DNA of 55,323 nt from Roseateles sp. (GTDB taxonomy: Bacteria; Pseudomonadota; Gammaproteobacteria; Burkholderiales; Burkholderiaceae), in assembly GCA_019232985.1 (NCBI GenBank), contig JAFAMW010000027.1, positions 1 to 55,323 of the forward strand, in the 5' to 3' direction. The position numbers and the translations under genes are program-made. The notes beneath the pieces were generated by a model. That model worked only from the letters and a program-made list of their open reading frames with translations. It was not told the origin of the DNA and searched no databases. This document shows, piece after piece, positions 37,989 through 46,892 of the stretch (within the stretch, counting starts at the first letter, position 1; every line of letters starts with the position of its first letter).

Positions 37989-40709
37989 TCAAAGGGAAAT
38001 ACGCACGCCCAGGAAGTACTGGCGACCGTTCGAGTAGAAGGCCTGCGGCCGCTGCGCGTTGGAGTAGTACTTGATGATGGGATTGTTCAGGTTCAGGCCG
38101 TCGGCCGTGATGGTCCAGATGTCGTTCAGCTTGTAGTTGAACGATGCGGCGACCGTGCCCAGGCCCGCTGCGTATTGCGGCGTCACGTTGGCCAGGCCCA
38201 CCAGGAACGAGGAGCGGTAGGTGTAGGCCACGCGGGCGCTGAAGCCGTTGGCCTCGTAGTACAGCTCGGCGTTGTAGGTGGTCTTGGACGAGCCGACCAG
38301 CGACATGCCGTCGGCCGAATGCCCGTCGGAGTAGGAGTAGTTGGCCAGCGCGCCGAAGTTGTACCAGAGCGGTTGCTGCCACGCGATCTCGAAGCCCTGG
38401 TTGCGCGCTGCGAGGTTGTAGGGCGAGGTGATGATGAAATTGGTGATCTGGTCCACCGAGGTGTTCAGGTAGGGGCGCGTGTTGTAGCCGAACGCGACGT
38501 ACGAGGGCATGTCCATCAGGAACACGCCGGCCGACAGGATGGACTGCGGCGCGAAGTACCACTCCAGCGTGGCGTCGTAGTTGATCGAGCGGATCGGCTT
38601 CAGGTCGGGGTTGCCGCCGCCGCCGGTGCCGTTGATGTTGTTCAGGGTCACGGCGGGCGACAAGGCCGAGTAGTCGGCGCGCGACATGGTCTCGGACGCG
38701 GCGAAGCGCGCCACCAGGTCCTTGCTCAAGTCGAGCTTCAGATTGGCGCTGGGCAGCACATTGAAGTAGTCATGCGACGCGGTGACCGGATCGAACACAT
38801 TGGTCGTCGAGTTCAACTCGTAGGCGCTGCTGAACTGCTTGGTGTCGACCAGGCGCAGGCCGATGTTGCCGCGCCAGCCCCTGCCCGACAGATTAAGCAT
38901 GCCGTAGACGGCCGAGTCCTTCTCGTCGATCAGGAAGTTGCCCTGGTAGTTGGGGCCCAGATTGACGTTGTTGTACTGCTGCTCCCAGGCCGCGATGTCG
39001 CTGGGATTCAAGACCCAGAAGTGGGAGAGGAAGCCCGGTCCGGCGCCTATGCCGGCGCCGAAGTTGGACGGCGAGGTCGTGCCATGCCATGCGGGCGCCG
39101 GCAGGTTCTGGCCGGGATTGCCGTAGCAGGCGTTGCTGGGATCGGCGGAGCAGCCGTAGTTGACGCCGTAGTCGGTCCGCTTGTGCTCGGCGTAGCGGGC
39201 CCCGAACTTGACGCTCTCCAGCAGGCCCATGTCCAGGTCCAGCAGCGCGTCGACCTGCGCATAGGTTTCCTGGTCGGTGACCTTGACGGAGTCGGACCAG
39301 CTGCCGCCGTTGGTGACGTTGGCGGGGTTGTTGAAGTTCGCCGTGTTGACGCCCGGGAAGGACACATTGGCCGGGCCGTTGGTGCCGTTCATCTGGTAGA
39401 TCAGCGGCGAGTTGATCAGATAGGCCTCGTAACCATAGTCATGCGGGGTCTGGCCCAGGCCGCGCGTGTAGCCCAGCTTGCTGGTGATCTTGAGGCTGTC
39501 GTTGGGCTTGTAGTCGGCCGACAGGTCGATGTAGGACGCCATCGAACCCGCATTGGGGCGGAAGATGGAGTCGCGCACGCCCGGAAAGGCTTGATCGGCG
39601 CCGGGGGTCGGGTCTTGCGCGTTGAAGCTGGTGTTCGGGAAGGTGGCCTGCACCAGCGTGTTGTTGACGACCTGGTAGCTGGTCGGCAAGACCCCCTGCG
39701 ACAGCAGGTTGTACGGGCTGGCCATGAAATTGGTGTCGAAGGTCTGCGTGTTGAAGCGCGAGTAGAAGCCGTTGAGGTCCAGCATCAGCTCGTTGCTGGC
39801 CTTCAGCTGCAGGTCGATCAGGCCGCCTTCGCGCTTGCTGGTCTGGCTGAACGCTGCCGAGCCGATCTGGGCCGGGTAGACCACGCCGTCCAGCGCCGTG
39901 CCTGTGCCGCTGATGGTGCCTTCGCCCAGCAGGAACAGCTCCTGGCCGTCGCGGCGCTCATGGCGCGACTCGGAGAACAGCTGGAGCAGCGCGCCGAGGT
40001 TCTTCTCGTCGTTCTTCCAGTTCAGCAGCGCATTGGCCTGCGGATCGGTCTTGCCGGGCAGGTCGGCGTACATGGCCTGCACAGTGGCCTCGAAGGTCCA
40101 TTGCTTCTTGAAGTCCAGCGGCTTGCGCGTGACGATGTTGACATTGCCCGAGGTGCCGCCTTCGAGGTAGTCGGCCTGCGAGCTCTTCTGCACCTCGACC
40201 GAGCCGACAATTTCCGACGGCAGCAGGGTGAAGCTGACGCTGCGGCCCACGGTGCCGGTCTGGTCGCCGATGTACCAGTCGCCGGTGGCGATGGCGTGGC
40301 CGTTGACGGTCGTCTGCGTCAGGCTGGGATTGGTGCCGCGGATGCTGACGCGGTCGTTTTCCGAGAACCCGCCCTCGCCGCCCGAGCCTGAGCTGATGTT
40401 GACGCCCGGCACGCGCTGCACCGCGTCGGCGACGTTCTTGTCGGGCAGCTTGCCGATGTCTTCGGCGCTGACCACGTCCATCACCGTGTCGGACGCACGC
40501 TTGGCCAGCAGCGACTTCTCATGCGAGGCGCGTATGCCCGTCACCACGACTTCGTCGAGCTTGGTGGTCTTGGCGGGCGCGGCCGGGGGCGTCGGCGCAT
40601 TGCCCTCGTCAGCGGACTGCACCTGGGCCATGGCGACGATCGGACTCAGAACCAGTGCCGCGGCCAGGGCCACAGGGGTGCGGGGTGGTTTGCTCATGGG
40701 TTTGCTCAT
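37989..40709 (-). CDS. TonB-dependent receptor, oligosaccharide type
   Basis: 906 residues from the ATG at 40707-40709, with GAGGAG at 6 bases. A signal peptide (about 1-29) and TonB box KLDEVVVTGIRASHEKSL are followed by a plug with DVVSAEDIGKLPDKNVADAVQRVPGVNI and SIRGTNPSLTQTTVNGHAIATGDW, and a large barrel. The IGKLPDKNVA(D/E)ALQR motif marks the Caulobacter-type receptors (TIGR01782), many of which import oligosaccharides such as maltodextrin, sucrose or chitin fragments. It is the last gene of the ROK-PfkB-MFS-TonB strand, 56 bases after the permease gene. Confidence 0.92.
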   Translation of the reverse strand: MSKPMSKPPRTPVALAAALVLSPIVAMAQVQSADEGNAPTPPAAPAKTTKLDEVVVTGIRASHEKSLLAKRASDTVMDVVSAEDIGKLPDKNVADAVQRVPGVNISSGSGGEGGFSENDRVSIRGTNPSLTQTTVNGHAIATGDWYIGDQTGTVGRSVSFTLLPSEIVGSVEVQKSSQADYLEGGTSGNVNIVTRKPLDFKKQWTFEATVQAMYADLPGKTDPQANALLNWKNDEKNLGALLQLFSESRHERRDGQELFLLGEGTISGTGTALDGVVYPAQIGSAAFSQTSKREGGLIDLQLKASNELMLDLNGFYSRFNTQTFDTNFMASPYNLLSQGVLPTSYQVVNNTLVQATFPNTSFNAQDPTPGADQAFPGVRDSIFRPNAGSMASYIDLSADYKPNDSLKITSKLGYTRGLGQTPHDYGYEAYLINSPLIYQMNGTNGPANVSFPGVNTANFNNPANVTNGGSWSDSVKVTDQETYAQVDALLDLDMGLLESVKFGARYAEHKRTDYGVNYGCSADPSNACYGNPGQNLPAPAWHGTTSPSNFGAGIGAGPGFLSHFWVLNPSDIAAWEQQYNNVNLGPNYQGNFLIDEKDSAVYGMLNLSGRGWRGNIGLRLVDTKQFSSAYELNSTTNVFDPVTASHDYFNVLPSANLKLDLSKDLVARFAASETMSRADYSALSPAVTLNNINGTGGGGNPDLKPIRSINYDATLEWYFAPQSILSAGVFLMDMPSYVAFGYNTRPYLNTSVDQITNFIITSPYNLAARNQGFEIAWQQPLWYNFGALANYSYSDGHSADGMSLVGSSKTTYNAELYYEANGFSARVAYTYRSSFLVGLANVTPQYAAGLGTVAASFNYKLNDIWTITADGLNLNNPIIKYYSNAQRPQAFYSNGRQYFLGVRISL

Positions 40710-40765
40710 GAATACTCCTCGAGGTTTCGGTTCTGTGGCGGCTGATGTGCCGCGCGGTGCATGCC

Positions 40766-42013
40766 TCATTCCGTGCGCTGACGCGGGACGGAACGTGTCT
40801 TGTCCAGGCCCAGCAGGGCCTTGAGCGTGGTGGTCTCGTTGTGAATCAGCGGGCGCGCCCACACGCTGACGCTCAGGATGAAGCCCAAGGTCGCGAACAC
40901 CACCGTCATCGCCATGCGCAGGCCCACCTGGTCGCCCAGCGTGCCGACCAGCAGCGGCACGACGGCGCCGCCCAGGATGCCGGTGCACAGGATGCCGGAC
41001 AGCGCGCCATGGTTCTGCGGCACCGAGTTCAGACCCAGGGAGAACACGACGGAGAACATCACCGACAGGAAAAAGCCTGCCATCGGGAAGGCCATCAGCG
41101 ACACGCCCGCCGGGCCGAACAGGGCCAGCGCCACGCAGGCGATCGCCAGTACCGTGAAGCCGGCCAGCACCGCCCTGGCGTCGAACAGCTTGAGCAGCAC
41201 CAGGCCGACCAGGCAGCCCACCGACATCAGGCCCCAGAACTGGCCCACGGCGCCGGCGCCTTCCTCGGTCGGCGAAAAGCGGTGGTAGGTGCTGAGGAAC
41301 TCCGACATCCAGTTCGCCAGCGTCTGCTCGGTCCCGACATAGGCCACGATGCCGAGGAAGAACAGGCAGACGTCGCGCTGCTTGAGCAGGTCCAGGTAGG
41401 TTTGCAGGCCGCCGCCCTTTTCGTCTTCCTTCAACTCGACCTGGGGCAGGGGCAGCTTGCTGGTGCCCAGCACCAGGGCGATGAACATGGCGACGAACAC
41501 CCAATAGAAGGCCACCCAGACCAGGGTCTGCGCGGCCGCGCCGGGGCGCTGCATCATGCGCTCGAACACCAGCGGGCTGATGAAGGACGCGAAGCCGAAC
41601 ACCAGCTGGCCCATCACGGAGAAGAAGGCGAAGTGCGGCTCGCCGCCGGTCGTGCGCATCAGCGGGTTGATGACCACCTGCAGCATGGCCATGCCCAGGC
41701 CGATCACGAACAGGCCGCCGATGACGAAGCCATATTCAGGCTTGAGCGCGATGGCCGCCGACCCGAGCAGATTGAGCGTGAACGCCGCCAGCAAGGTGAC
41801 GCGCGTGCCGCAGGCCTCGACCAGCGAGCCGGCCGGAATCGAGATCAGCCCATAGGCCAGGAAGAAGGAGAAGGGCAAGAAACCCGCCATCCCCAGGCTC
41901 AGGTGGAAGTCGTGGATGATGATGGGCATCAGGGGCCCGATCAGGTTGGTCACGAAGGAGATGACGAACCAGACCAGCAGGATGTAGGCAATGATGAGAC
42001 TGCGGTGCTTCAT
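40766..42013 (-). CDS. FucP/GluP-like MFS sugar permease
   Basis: 415 residues, twelve membrane helices. Motifs of the fucose/glucose-galactose proton symporter subgroup are present: LPFSFFLAYGLISIPAGSLVEACG in the first half, GLGMAMLQVVINPLMR, and NWMSEFLSTY with GLMSVGCLVG in the second half. It would import a monosaccharide across the inner membrane. The ATG overlaps the kinase stop (ATGA at 42010-42013), so the two are translationally coupled. Confidence 0.9.
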   Translation of the reverse strand: MKHRSLIIAYILLVWFVISFVTNLIGPLMPIIIHDFHLSLGMAGFLPFSFFLAYGLISIPAGSLVEACGTRVTLLAAFTLNLLGSAAIALKPEYGFVIGGLFVIGLGMAMLQVVINPLMRTTGGEPHFAFFSVMGQLVFGFASFISPLVFERMMQRPGAAAQTLVWVAFYWVFVAMFIALVLGTSKLPLPQVELKEDEKGGGLQTYLDLLKQRDVCLFFLGIVAYVGTEQTLANWMSEFLSTYHRFSPTEEGAGAVGQFWGLMSVGCLVGLVLLKLFDARAVLAGFTVLAIACVALALFGPAGVSLMAFPMAGFFLSVMFSVVFSLGLNSVPQNHGALSGILCTGILGGAVVPLLVGTLGDQVGLRMAMTVVFATLGFILSVSVWARPLIHNETTTLKALLGLDKTRSVPRQRTE

Positions 42014-42978
42014 GCGATTTCACCCTCTTGCTGAATGGATTTGGCGACGCAGGCGGCCAGCTCGCCGGCCTGGATCTGGCGGCGGGGAAAGCGCACCAGG
42101 ATGGCCGCGGCCGATTCACAGCCTGCGTCCATGGCCTGGCGCAGCGATGCGCCGCGCAGGCGCGCCAGCAGATAGCCGGCATTGAAGGAGTCGCCGGCGC
42201 CTATGGTGTCGAAGATCGTCGCCTGCTGGGCCGCGCTCTCCAAGCGAACGCCCTGCTGAATGCCGAGCGCGCCGCGCGGCCCCGCCTTCACCACCAGCGA
42301 GGCGCCCGGCGGCAGCAGGCCGGCGAGGCCTTGCATGGCGGCCTCCAGATCCGGCGTCTCGGTGATGCTGGTGGCTTCCAGTTCGTTGATCAACAAGTGG
42401 TCGCACCGGGCGATCCAGCCCTCGACTTCCAGGCGGGTCGCCGCATCCCATTGATGGCCGGGCCAGCCCGTGTCGAGCGCGATCTCGTAGCCGAGCGCCT
42501 TGATGCGCGCCAGCAGGGCCGGGTAGCGGGCGCGCAGCGAGGGCAGCAGGAACACGCCGGACAGCAGCACGATAGAGCCCGGAACGGATGCGGGAGGCAG
42601 GTGCTCGAGCACATGCGCGTACGACAGATGCTCCAGATGGCCCCGCGTGGTGAAGAAGGTGCGCTCGCCGCAGCTGTGCATGATGCCCACCGACACCGTG
42701 GTCTCGACCTCGCAAACCTGCAGCGCGGTGTGCAACCCGTGGAACTGTTCGCGCAGCCAGCGGCCGAAATCGTCGTTGCCGACGGCGGAGATCAGGCGGG
42801 CCTGGAGGCCCAGGTGGCGGATGGCCAGGGCGGCGTTGCCGGCCGATCCGCCGCCGCGCAGCTCGCTGCGATCCATCAGGGTCTCGGTGCCGATCTGGGG
42901 CCAGGCGGCAATCGGCCCCATGACCAGGTCGGCGCCGATGTCGCCAATGATGACAAGTTGAGGTTGCGGGCTGTCCAT
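42010..42978 (-). CDS. PfkB-family sugar kinase
   Basis: 322 residues. The ribokinase/PfkB fold is shown by GDIGADLV near the start, GGGSAGNAALAIRHLG (about 42-57), and the C-terminal ATP/anion-hole motif FDTIGAGDSFNAGYL (about 255-269) with the catalytic Asp in GAGD. It phosphorylates a sugar delivered by the coupled permease; the substrate may be a hexose or keto-sugar acid. The ATG at 42976-42978 lies 7 bases after a consensus -10 element and lacks a ribosome binding site, so the mRNA is probably leaderless. A 12-codon longer start would lie inside the promoter. Confidence 0.88.
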   Translation of the reverse strand: MDSPQPQLVIIGDIGADLVMGPIAAWPQIGTETLMDRSELRGGGSAGNAALAIRHLGLQARLISAVGNDDFGRWLREQFHGLHTALQVCEVETTVSVGIMHSCGERTFFTTRGHLEHLSYAHVLEHLPPASVPGSIVLLSGVFLLPSLRARYPALLARIKALGYEIALDTGWPGHQWDAATRLEVEGWIARCDHLLINELEATSITETPDLEAAMQGLAGLLPPGASLVVKAGPRGALGIQQGVRLESAAQQATIFDTIGAGDSFNAGYLLARLRGASLRQAMDAGCESAAAILVRFPRRQIQAGELAACVAKSIQQEGEIA

Positions 42979-42985
42979 GGCACCC

Positions 42986-43014
42986 AATATAGGGCGCCAC
43001 AAAGGCAGTGTCAA
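42986..43014 (-). promoter_or_regulatory. Consensus sigma-70 promoter of the kinase-permease-receptor operon
   Basis: TTGACA (43014-43009), a 17-base spacer and TATATT (42991-42986) form a near-perfect promoter on the minus strand. Transcription should start 6-8 bases later, at or next to the ATG at 42978. The AT-rich sequence just upstream (43011-43040) may hold a regulator site. Confidence 0.75.
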
Positions 43015-43040
43015 TTAATAAATCTATTGGATGTAAATAT

Positions 43041-44300
43041 CTACAAGCGGCCCACGCGACCCACTGGACGCTGGCCCATGATCTCCGCCACATTGGCGTC
43101 CGAACGGCGCTCCTGCTGCAGCACTTCCAGGCGCGGAGAGAGCATGTCGTAGAGCGGCAGCACCGCCGCGCCGAGAATGGAGCTGTCTTCCTGGCGTTCC
43201 GACAACAGGATGCGCTCCTCGGGCGCCGCCACGCCGCCGCGCACCGAGCGGTGCAGGGGCTGGGCCAGCTCGACCAAGCGCTGCGCCAGCGCCTTGGGCG
43301 CCGAGCCGCCGATCACGATGCTGCGCGGGTCCAGCATGTTCTCGATGATGCAGACGGCGTCCCGCAGCTTGTGCGCGGCCTGCCGCATCCAGGCCTGCAG
43401 GGCTGCATCGCCGTCGTCGGCCAGGCGGGCCTCCAGCTGGCCGCCCTGCACCTGGGCATCGTCCACGCCCAGCGCTTCGGCCAGGGAATGCAGGGACAGG
43501 TAGCGCTCCAGGCAGCCGGCATTGCCGCAGTAGCAGGGGGTTCCGCCGGGCACGATGGGAATGTGGCCGATCTCGGTCGCGTTGCCGTCGGCGCCGCGGT
43601 AGGCGGACCGGTTCACGACCAGCGCGCCGCCCAAGCCCATCCCCAGGTGCAGGTAGAAGAAGTTGTCGAGCGACTTGGCCACGCCGAACAGGGTCTCGCC
43701 CAGGGCGCCGGCCACGCTGTCGACGCTGTAGAACACCGGCAGCCGGGTCGCATCGCGCAGGTCGTCCAGCACGGACAGGTCGGTCCAGCCTTCCAGCGCG
43801 GTGGGGCCCACGAAACTGATGTCGGTGGCGATCAGGGGGCCCGGCAGCGCCACGCCGATGCCCCAGGTGCGCTCGGAAACGGGACGGCGGCTCATCAGGT
43901 CCTTGACCAGGCCCACCATCGCCGCCAGCACCTGGCGCCGGTCGCGCGTGTCGACGGCCACATCGTTCTTGCGCAGCACGTCGCCCACCAGATTGACCTG
44001 CGCCGCCGAGGCGCGCCCCGGCTCCAGGCTGATGCCGATCGAACAGCCGGCATTGGGATTGAGCTCGAACGCGATGGGCGGCTGGCCACGCGATTTGTCG
44101 GCCTTGAGGCGGCGCGACATGATCAGGCCGATGGCCTCCAGATCGTTGGTGATGTTGGCCACCGTCTGGGGACTCAGCGACACCAGGTCGACGATGTCCT
44201 TGCGCGACATCGAACCCTGGCGGCGGATCAAATCCAGCACGATGCGGCGGTTGTAGGGCGCGCTGGACTGTTGCGTCGTGCCGCGGTTCATTGTTCGCAT
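43041..44300 (-). CDS. ROK-family transcriptional repressor
   Basis: 419 residues from the ATG at 44298-44300. An N-terminal winged helix (about 17-65: RRIVLDLIRRQGSMSRKDIVDLVSLSPQTVANITNDLEAIGLI) is joined to a ROK sugar-kinase-like domain with VALPGPL, HLGMGLGGALVVN, GNATEIGHIPI and the zinc motif CYCGNAGCLERY. This is the architecture of NagC/Mlc/XylR-type repressors that sense a sugar or sugar phosphate. It is upstream of the kinase gene on the same strand (62-base gap) and divergent from the hydrolase gene, whose shared control region holds perfect repeats. Confidence 0.92.
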   Translation of the reverse strand: MRTMNRGTTQQSSAPYNRRIVLDLIRRQGSMSRKDIVDLVSLSPQTVANITNDLEAIGLIMSRRLKADKSRGQPPIAFELNPNAGCSIGISLEPGRASAAQVNLVGDVLRKNDVAVDTRDRRQVLAAMVGLVKDLMSRRPVSERTWGIGVALPGPLIATDISFVGPTALEGWTDLSVLDDLRDATRLPVFYSVDSVAGALGETLFGVAKSLDNFFYLHLGMGLGGALVVNRSAYRGADGNATEIGHIPIVPGGTPCYCGNAGCLERYLSLHSLAEALGVDDAQVQGGQLEARLADDGDAALQAWMRQAAHKLRDAVCIIENMLDPRSIVIGGSAPKALAQRLVELAQPLHRSVRGGVAAPEERILLSERQEDSSILGAAVLPLYDMLSPRLEVLQQERRSDANVAEIMGQRPVGRVGRL

Positions 44301-44388
44301 GCTGCAGAGATCCTGTTCGGTGGCCCCATGAAAGCCTGAAGGCCGAATGACCCGTCCGCGGTGGCTGGACGAGCTCCATATAGGTCCG

Positions 44389-44458
44389 GAAATAATACCC
44401 GAGGTCTTCGGGTAAACCCAGGGCCTGGCTCGCTTTCGCAGCGCCTCAGTATTATTTC
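44389..44458. promoter_or_regulatory. Candidate ROK operators: paired inverted repeats
   Basis: GAAATAATAC (44389-44398) and its exact reverse complement GTATTATTTC (44449-44458) lie 60 bases apart, start to start. Overlapping the first is another inverted repeat, TACCCGA-N5-TCGGGTA (44396-44414). TTATTT-containing sites are typical of NagC/Mlc-like proteins, and a spacing of about six helical turns would suit looping. Symmetry is seen directly; binding by the neighbouring ROK protein is inferred. Confidence 0.6.
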
Positions 44459-44477
44459 TAATCATTGTTTGTTTTTA

Positions 44478-44506
44478 TTGACAAGGAGAGAGCTGCCTCG
44501 TATCGT
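44478..44506 (+). promoter_or_regulatory. Candidate promoter of the glycoside hydrolase gene
   Basis: TTGACA (44478-44483), a 17-base spacer and TATCGT (44501-44506) give a perfect -35 with a fair -10. Transcription would start near 44513, about 50 bases before the chosen ATG. It lies 20 bases downstream of the second GAAATAATAC-type half site. Confidence 0.5.
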
Positions 44507-44564
44507 CAAAGCTTCCGTTCACTGGGGCGCGAGCTGGCGTCTCGCCGCGCCACTTCAAGGTCCC

Positions 44565-46721
44565 ATGCCCATGCCCACGCCCATGCATCAGCACTTCAAG
44601 ACCCTGGGTCTTCTGGCCCTTGGCCTGCTCGCCATCCCCGCGGCCTGGTCGCAGACCATCACCGTCGACGCCGGCAAGGCCAGCAACTCGATACGTCCCA
44701 CCCAGGCCCTGGGGGCGTCGGTCGACCGGCTGCCCTACGGCATCTCCGACCAGGTGCTGGCGCCCGAGACGGTCAAGCAGGTGCTGGCAGCCGGCTGGCA
44801 GGCCATGACCTACCGCCAGAACACCGAGCTGCACGTCGAGGCCTGGCACTGGAACCCCTCCGGCGCCTGGAGCGATCCGGCAGGACGCGGCTATTTCGTG
44901 GGTGCTGCCACGCCGGGCGCCGAACCGGTGCAGCACAGCTACGGCTACCCGCTGCCGCGCCGCGGCGTCACGCGCGACGACGGCACCGACCTGATCGGCT
45001 ACTCGCGCTTGACCGACGGCGACCTGAACAGTTTTTGGAAGAGCAATCCCTACCTCAGCCAGCACTTCACCGGCGAGCCCGACGCCCTGCATCCCCAGTG
45101 GGTGGTGCTGGACCTGGCCAGCAAACAGCCGCTGACGGCCATCCGCATCGCCTGGGGCCAGCCCCACGCGACGCGCTACACCGTGCAGTACTGGACCGGC
45201 GATGACCCCATCCACAAGCCCACGCAGGGCAGCTGGCAGATGTTCCCGCTAGGCGATGTCGGCGCGGGCGCGGGCGGCACCGACACGCGCCGCCTCAGCC
45301 GCGAGCCGATCGCCGCGCAATGGGTGCGGGTGCTGATGAGCGAGTCGAGCAACCGCTGCGAAGCCAGCGCATCGCATGACGTGCGCGACTGCCTGGGCTA
45401 CGCCATCCGCGAGATCTCGCTGGGCACGCTGCAGGAGAAGGACGGCCGGATCACGCAGTTCCACGACCTGGTGCGCCACACCCCGGACCAGGACCAGACC
45501 GCCACCTACTGCTCCTCGGTCGACCCCTGGCACGAGCCCTCCGACCTGGACGAGAAGGCCGGCGAGCAGGTGGGCTTCGACAAGTTCTTCCGCAGCGGCA
45601 TCACGCGCGGGCTGCCGACGATGATCTCCATTGCCATGCTCTACAACACGCCGGAAGACGCCGTGAACGAGCTGCGCTTCCTGGAGGCGCGCGGCTACCC
45701 CATCTCCTATGTCGAGATGGGCGAGGAGGCCGACGGCCACTACACCCCGCCGGAAGATTACGCGGCGCTCTACCTCCAGTTCGCCAAGGCGCTGCACCAG
45801 TTCGACCCCCAGCTCAAGCTGGGCGGGCCGGTCTTCACCGGGCAGAACCAGGACATCGAGGTCTGGCCCGACGCCAGGGGCGATGCCTCCTGGACGCGCC
45901 GCTTCATCAACTACCTGCGCGAGCATGGGCGGCTGGACGAGCTGGCTTTCTTCTCCTTCGAGCATTACCCGGTCGATCCCGGCAAGCTGCTGTGGAGCCA
46001 CCTCTATGACGAGCCGCAGTGGGTCGGCCACATCCTGCAGGTCTGGCGCGACGACGGCGTGCCTGCGAACGTGCCGCTGTTCATCACCGAGTCCAACCTG
46101 TCCTCGCAGATGTCCGAGGCCTACATGGACATCTGGAGCGGGCTGTGGCTGGCCGACTATGCGGGCGCGTTCCTGAGCGCCGGCGGCGACGCGCTGTACT
46201 TCTTCCACGCCCTGCCCGAGGCCATGACGCGCGGCGCCCACAATTCCATGGGCACCTTCAACTTCTTCTCGGCGGACGCCAACAACCGCATCCAGCAGCC
46301 GCTGGCGCAGTTCTTCGCCAGCCAGCTGGTCAACCTGGAATGGATGCAGCCCGGCGACGGCCTGCACCGCATCTACACCGCCACGTCAGACATCCAGGAC
46401 GAGGCCGGCCACCAGCTCGTGAGCGCCTACCCGGCATTCCGCCCAGACGGCAGCTGGTCGCTGCTGATCGTCAACAAGGACCAGGAAAACGCGCAATCCG
46501 TGCGCATTGACTTTCAGGCAGCGGCCGCGAACCAGCATTTCTCGGGCAAGGTCTCGGTCTCGACCTTCGGCCGGGCCCAGTACCAGTGGCACCCCACGGC
46601 CGACGGCGGACACGCCGATCCCGACGGCCCCATCGTGCACAGCACCGTCAATGCCAGGTCCGACACCCAGTTCGTGCTGCCGGCCGCGTCGATCACCGTG
46701 CTGCGCGGCCAGCTGCAATGA
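44565..46721 (+). CDS. Secreted glycoside hydrolase with internal discoidin-like domain
   Basis: 718 residues from the ATG at 44565 (AAGG just before; Met codons 2 and 6 codons later are alternatives). A signal peptide (FKTLGLLALGLLAIPAAWSQ) is followed by an N-terminal part of the catalytic barrel. An inserted F5/8 (discoidin)-like beta domain spans about 145-285 (LTDGDLNSFWKSNPYL ... WVVLDLASKQPLTAIRIAWG ... WVRVLMSES). The barrel then resumes: YPISYVEMGEEADGHY (acid/base candidate E388; clan-A enzymes usually have Asn-Glu, here Glu-Glu) and VPLFITESNLSSQ (nucleophile candidate E509). A C-terminal beta domain ends the protein. Resembles GH39/GH79/arabinofuranosidase-like clan A enzymes, but the exact family and substrate are unknown. 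Confidence 0.82.
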   Translation: MPMPTPMHQHFKTLGLLALGLLAIPAAWSQTITVDAGKASNSIRPTQALGASVDRLPYGISDQVLAPETVKQVLAAGWQAMTYRQNTELHVEAWHWNPSGAWSDPAGRGYFVGAATPGAEPVQHSYGYPLPRRGVTRDDGTDLIGYSRLTDGDLNSFWKSNPYLSQHFTGEPDALHPQWVVLDLASKQPLTAIRIAWGQPHATRYTVQYWTGDDPIHKPTQGSWQMFPLGDVGAGAGGTDTRRLSREPIAAQWVRVLMSESSNRCEASASHDVRDCLGYAIREISLGTLQEKDGRITQFHDLVRHTPDQDQTATYCSSVDPWHEPSDLDEKAGEQVGFDKFFRSGITRGLPTMISIAMLYNTPEDAVNELRFLEARGYPISYVEMGEEADGHYTPPEDYAALYLQFAKALHQFDPQLKLGGPVFTGQNQDIEVWPDARGDASWTRRFINYLREHGRLDELAFFSFEHYPVDPGKLLWSHLYDEPQWVGHILQVWRDDGVPANVPLFITESNLSSQMSEAYMDIWSGLWLADYAGAFLSAGGDALYFFHALPEAMTRGAHNSMGTFNFFSADANNRIQQPLAQFFASQLVNLEWMQPGDGLHRIYTATSDIQDEAGHQLVSAYPAFRPDGSWSLLIVNKDQENAQSVRIDFQAAAANQHFSGKVSVSTFGRAQYQWHPTADGGHADPDGPIVHSTVNARSDTQFVLPAASITVLRGQLQ

Positions 46722-46892
46722 CCAAAGCTGCTGCAGCCAACTCTGTGCCGGGCCCCGCGACGCCTGGCTTGGCCCGACAAGGCTCAGGCATCCAGAAGTC
46801 CAGGGCAACAAGACCGCACTGAACTTTCAGCACATCCGGCGTTTGCGCACGGCGTGTCTAATGGGGGCCTCGCTCAAAGAAATCCACGACCT

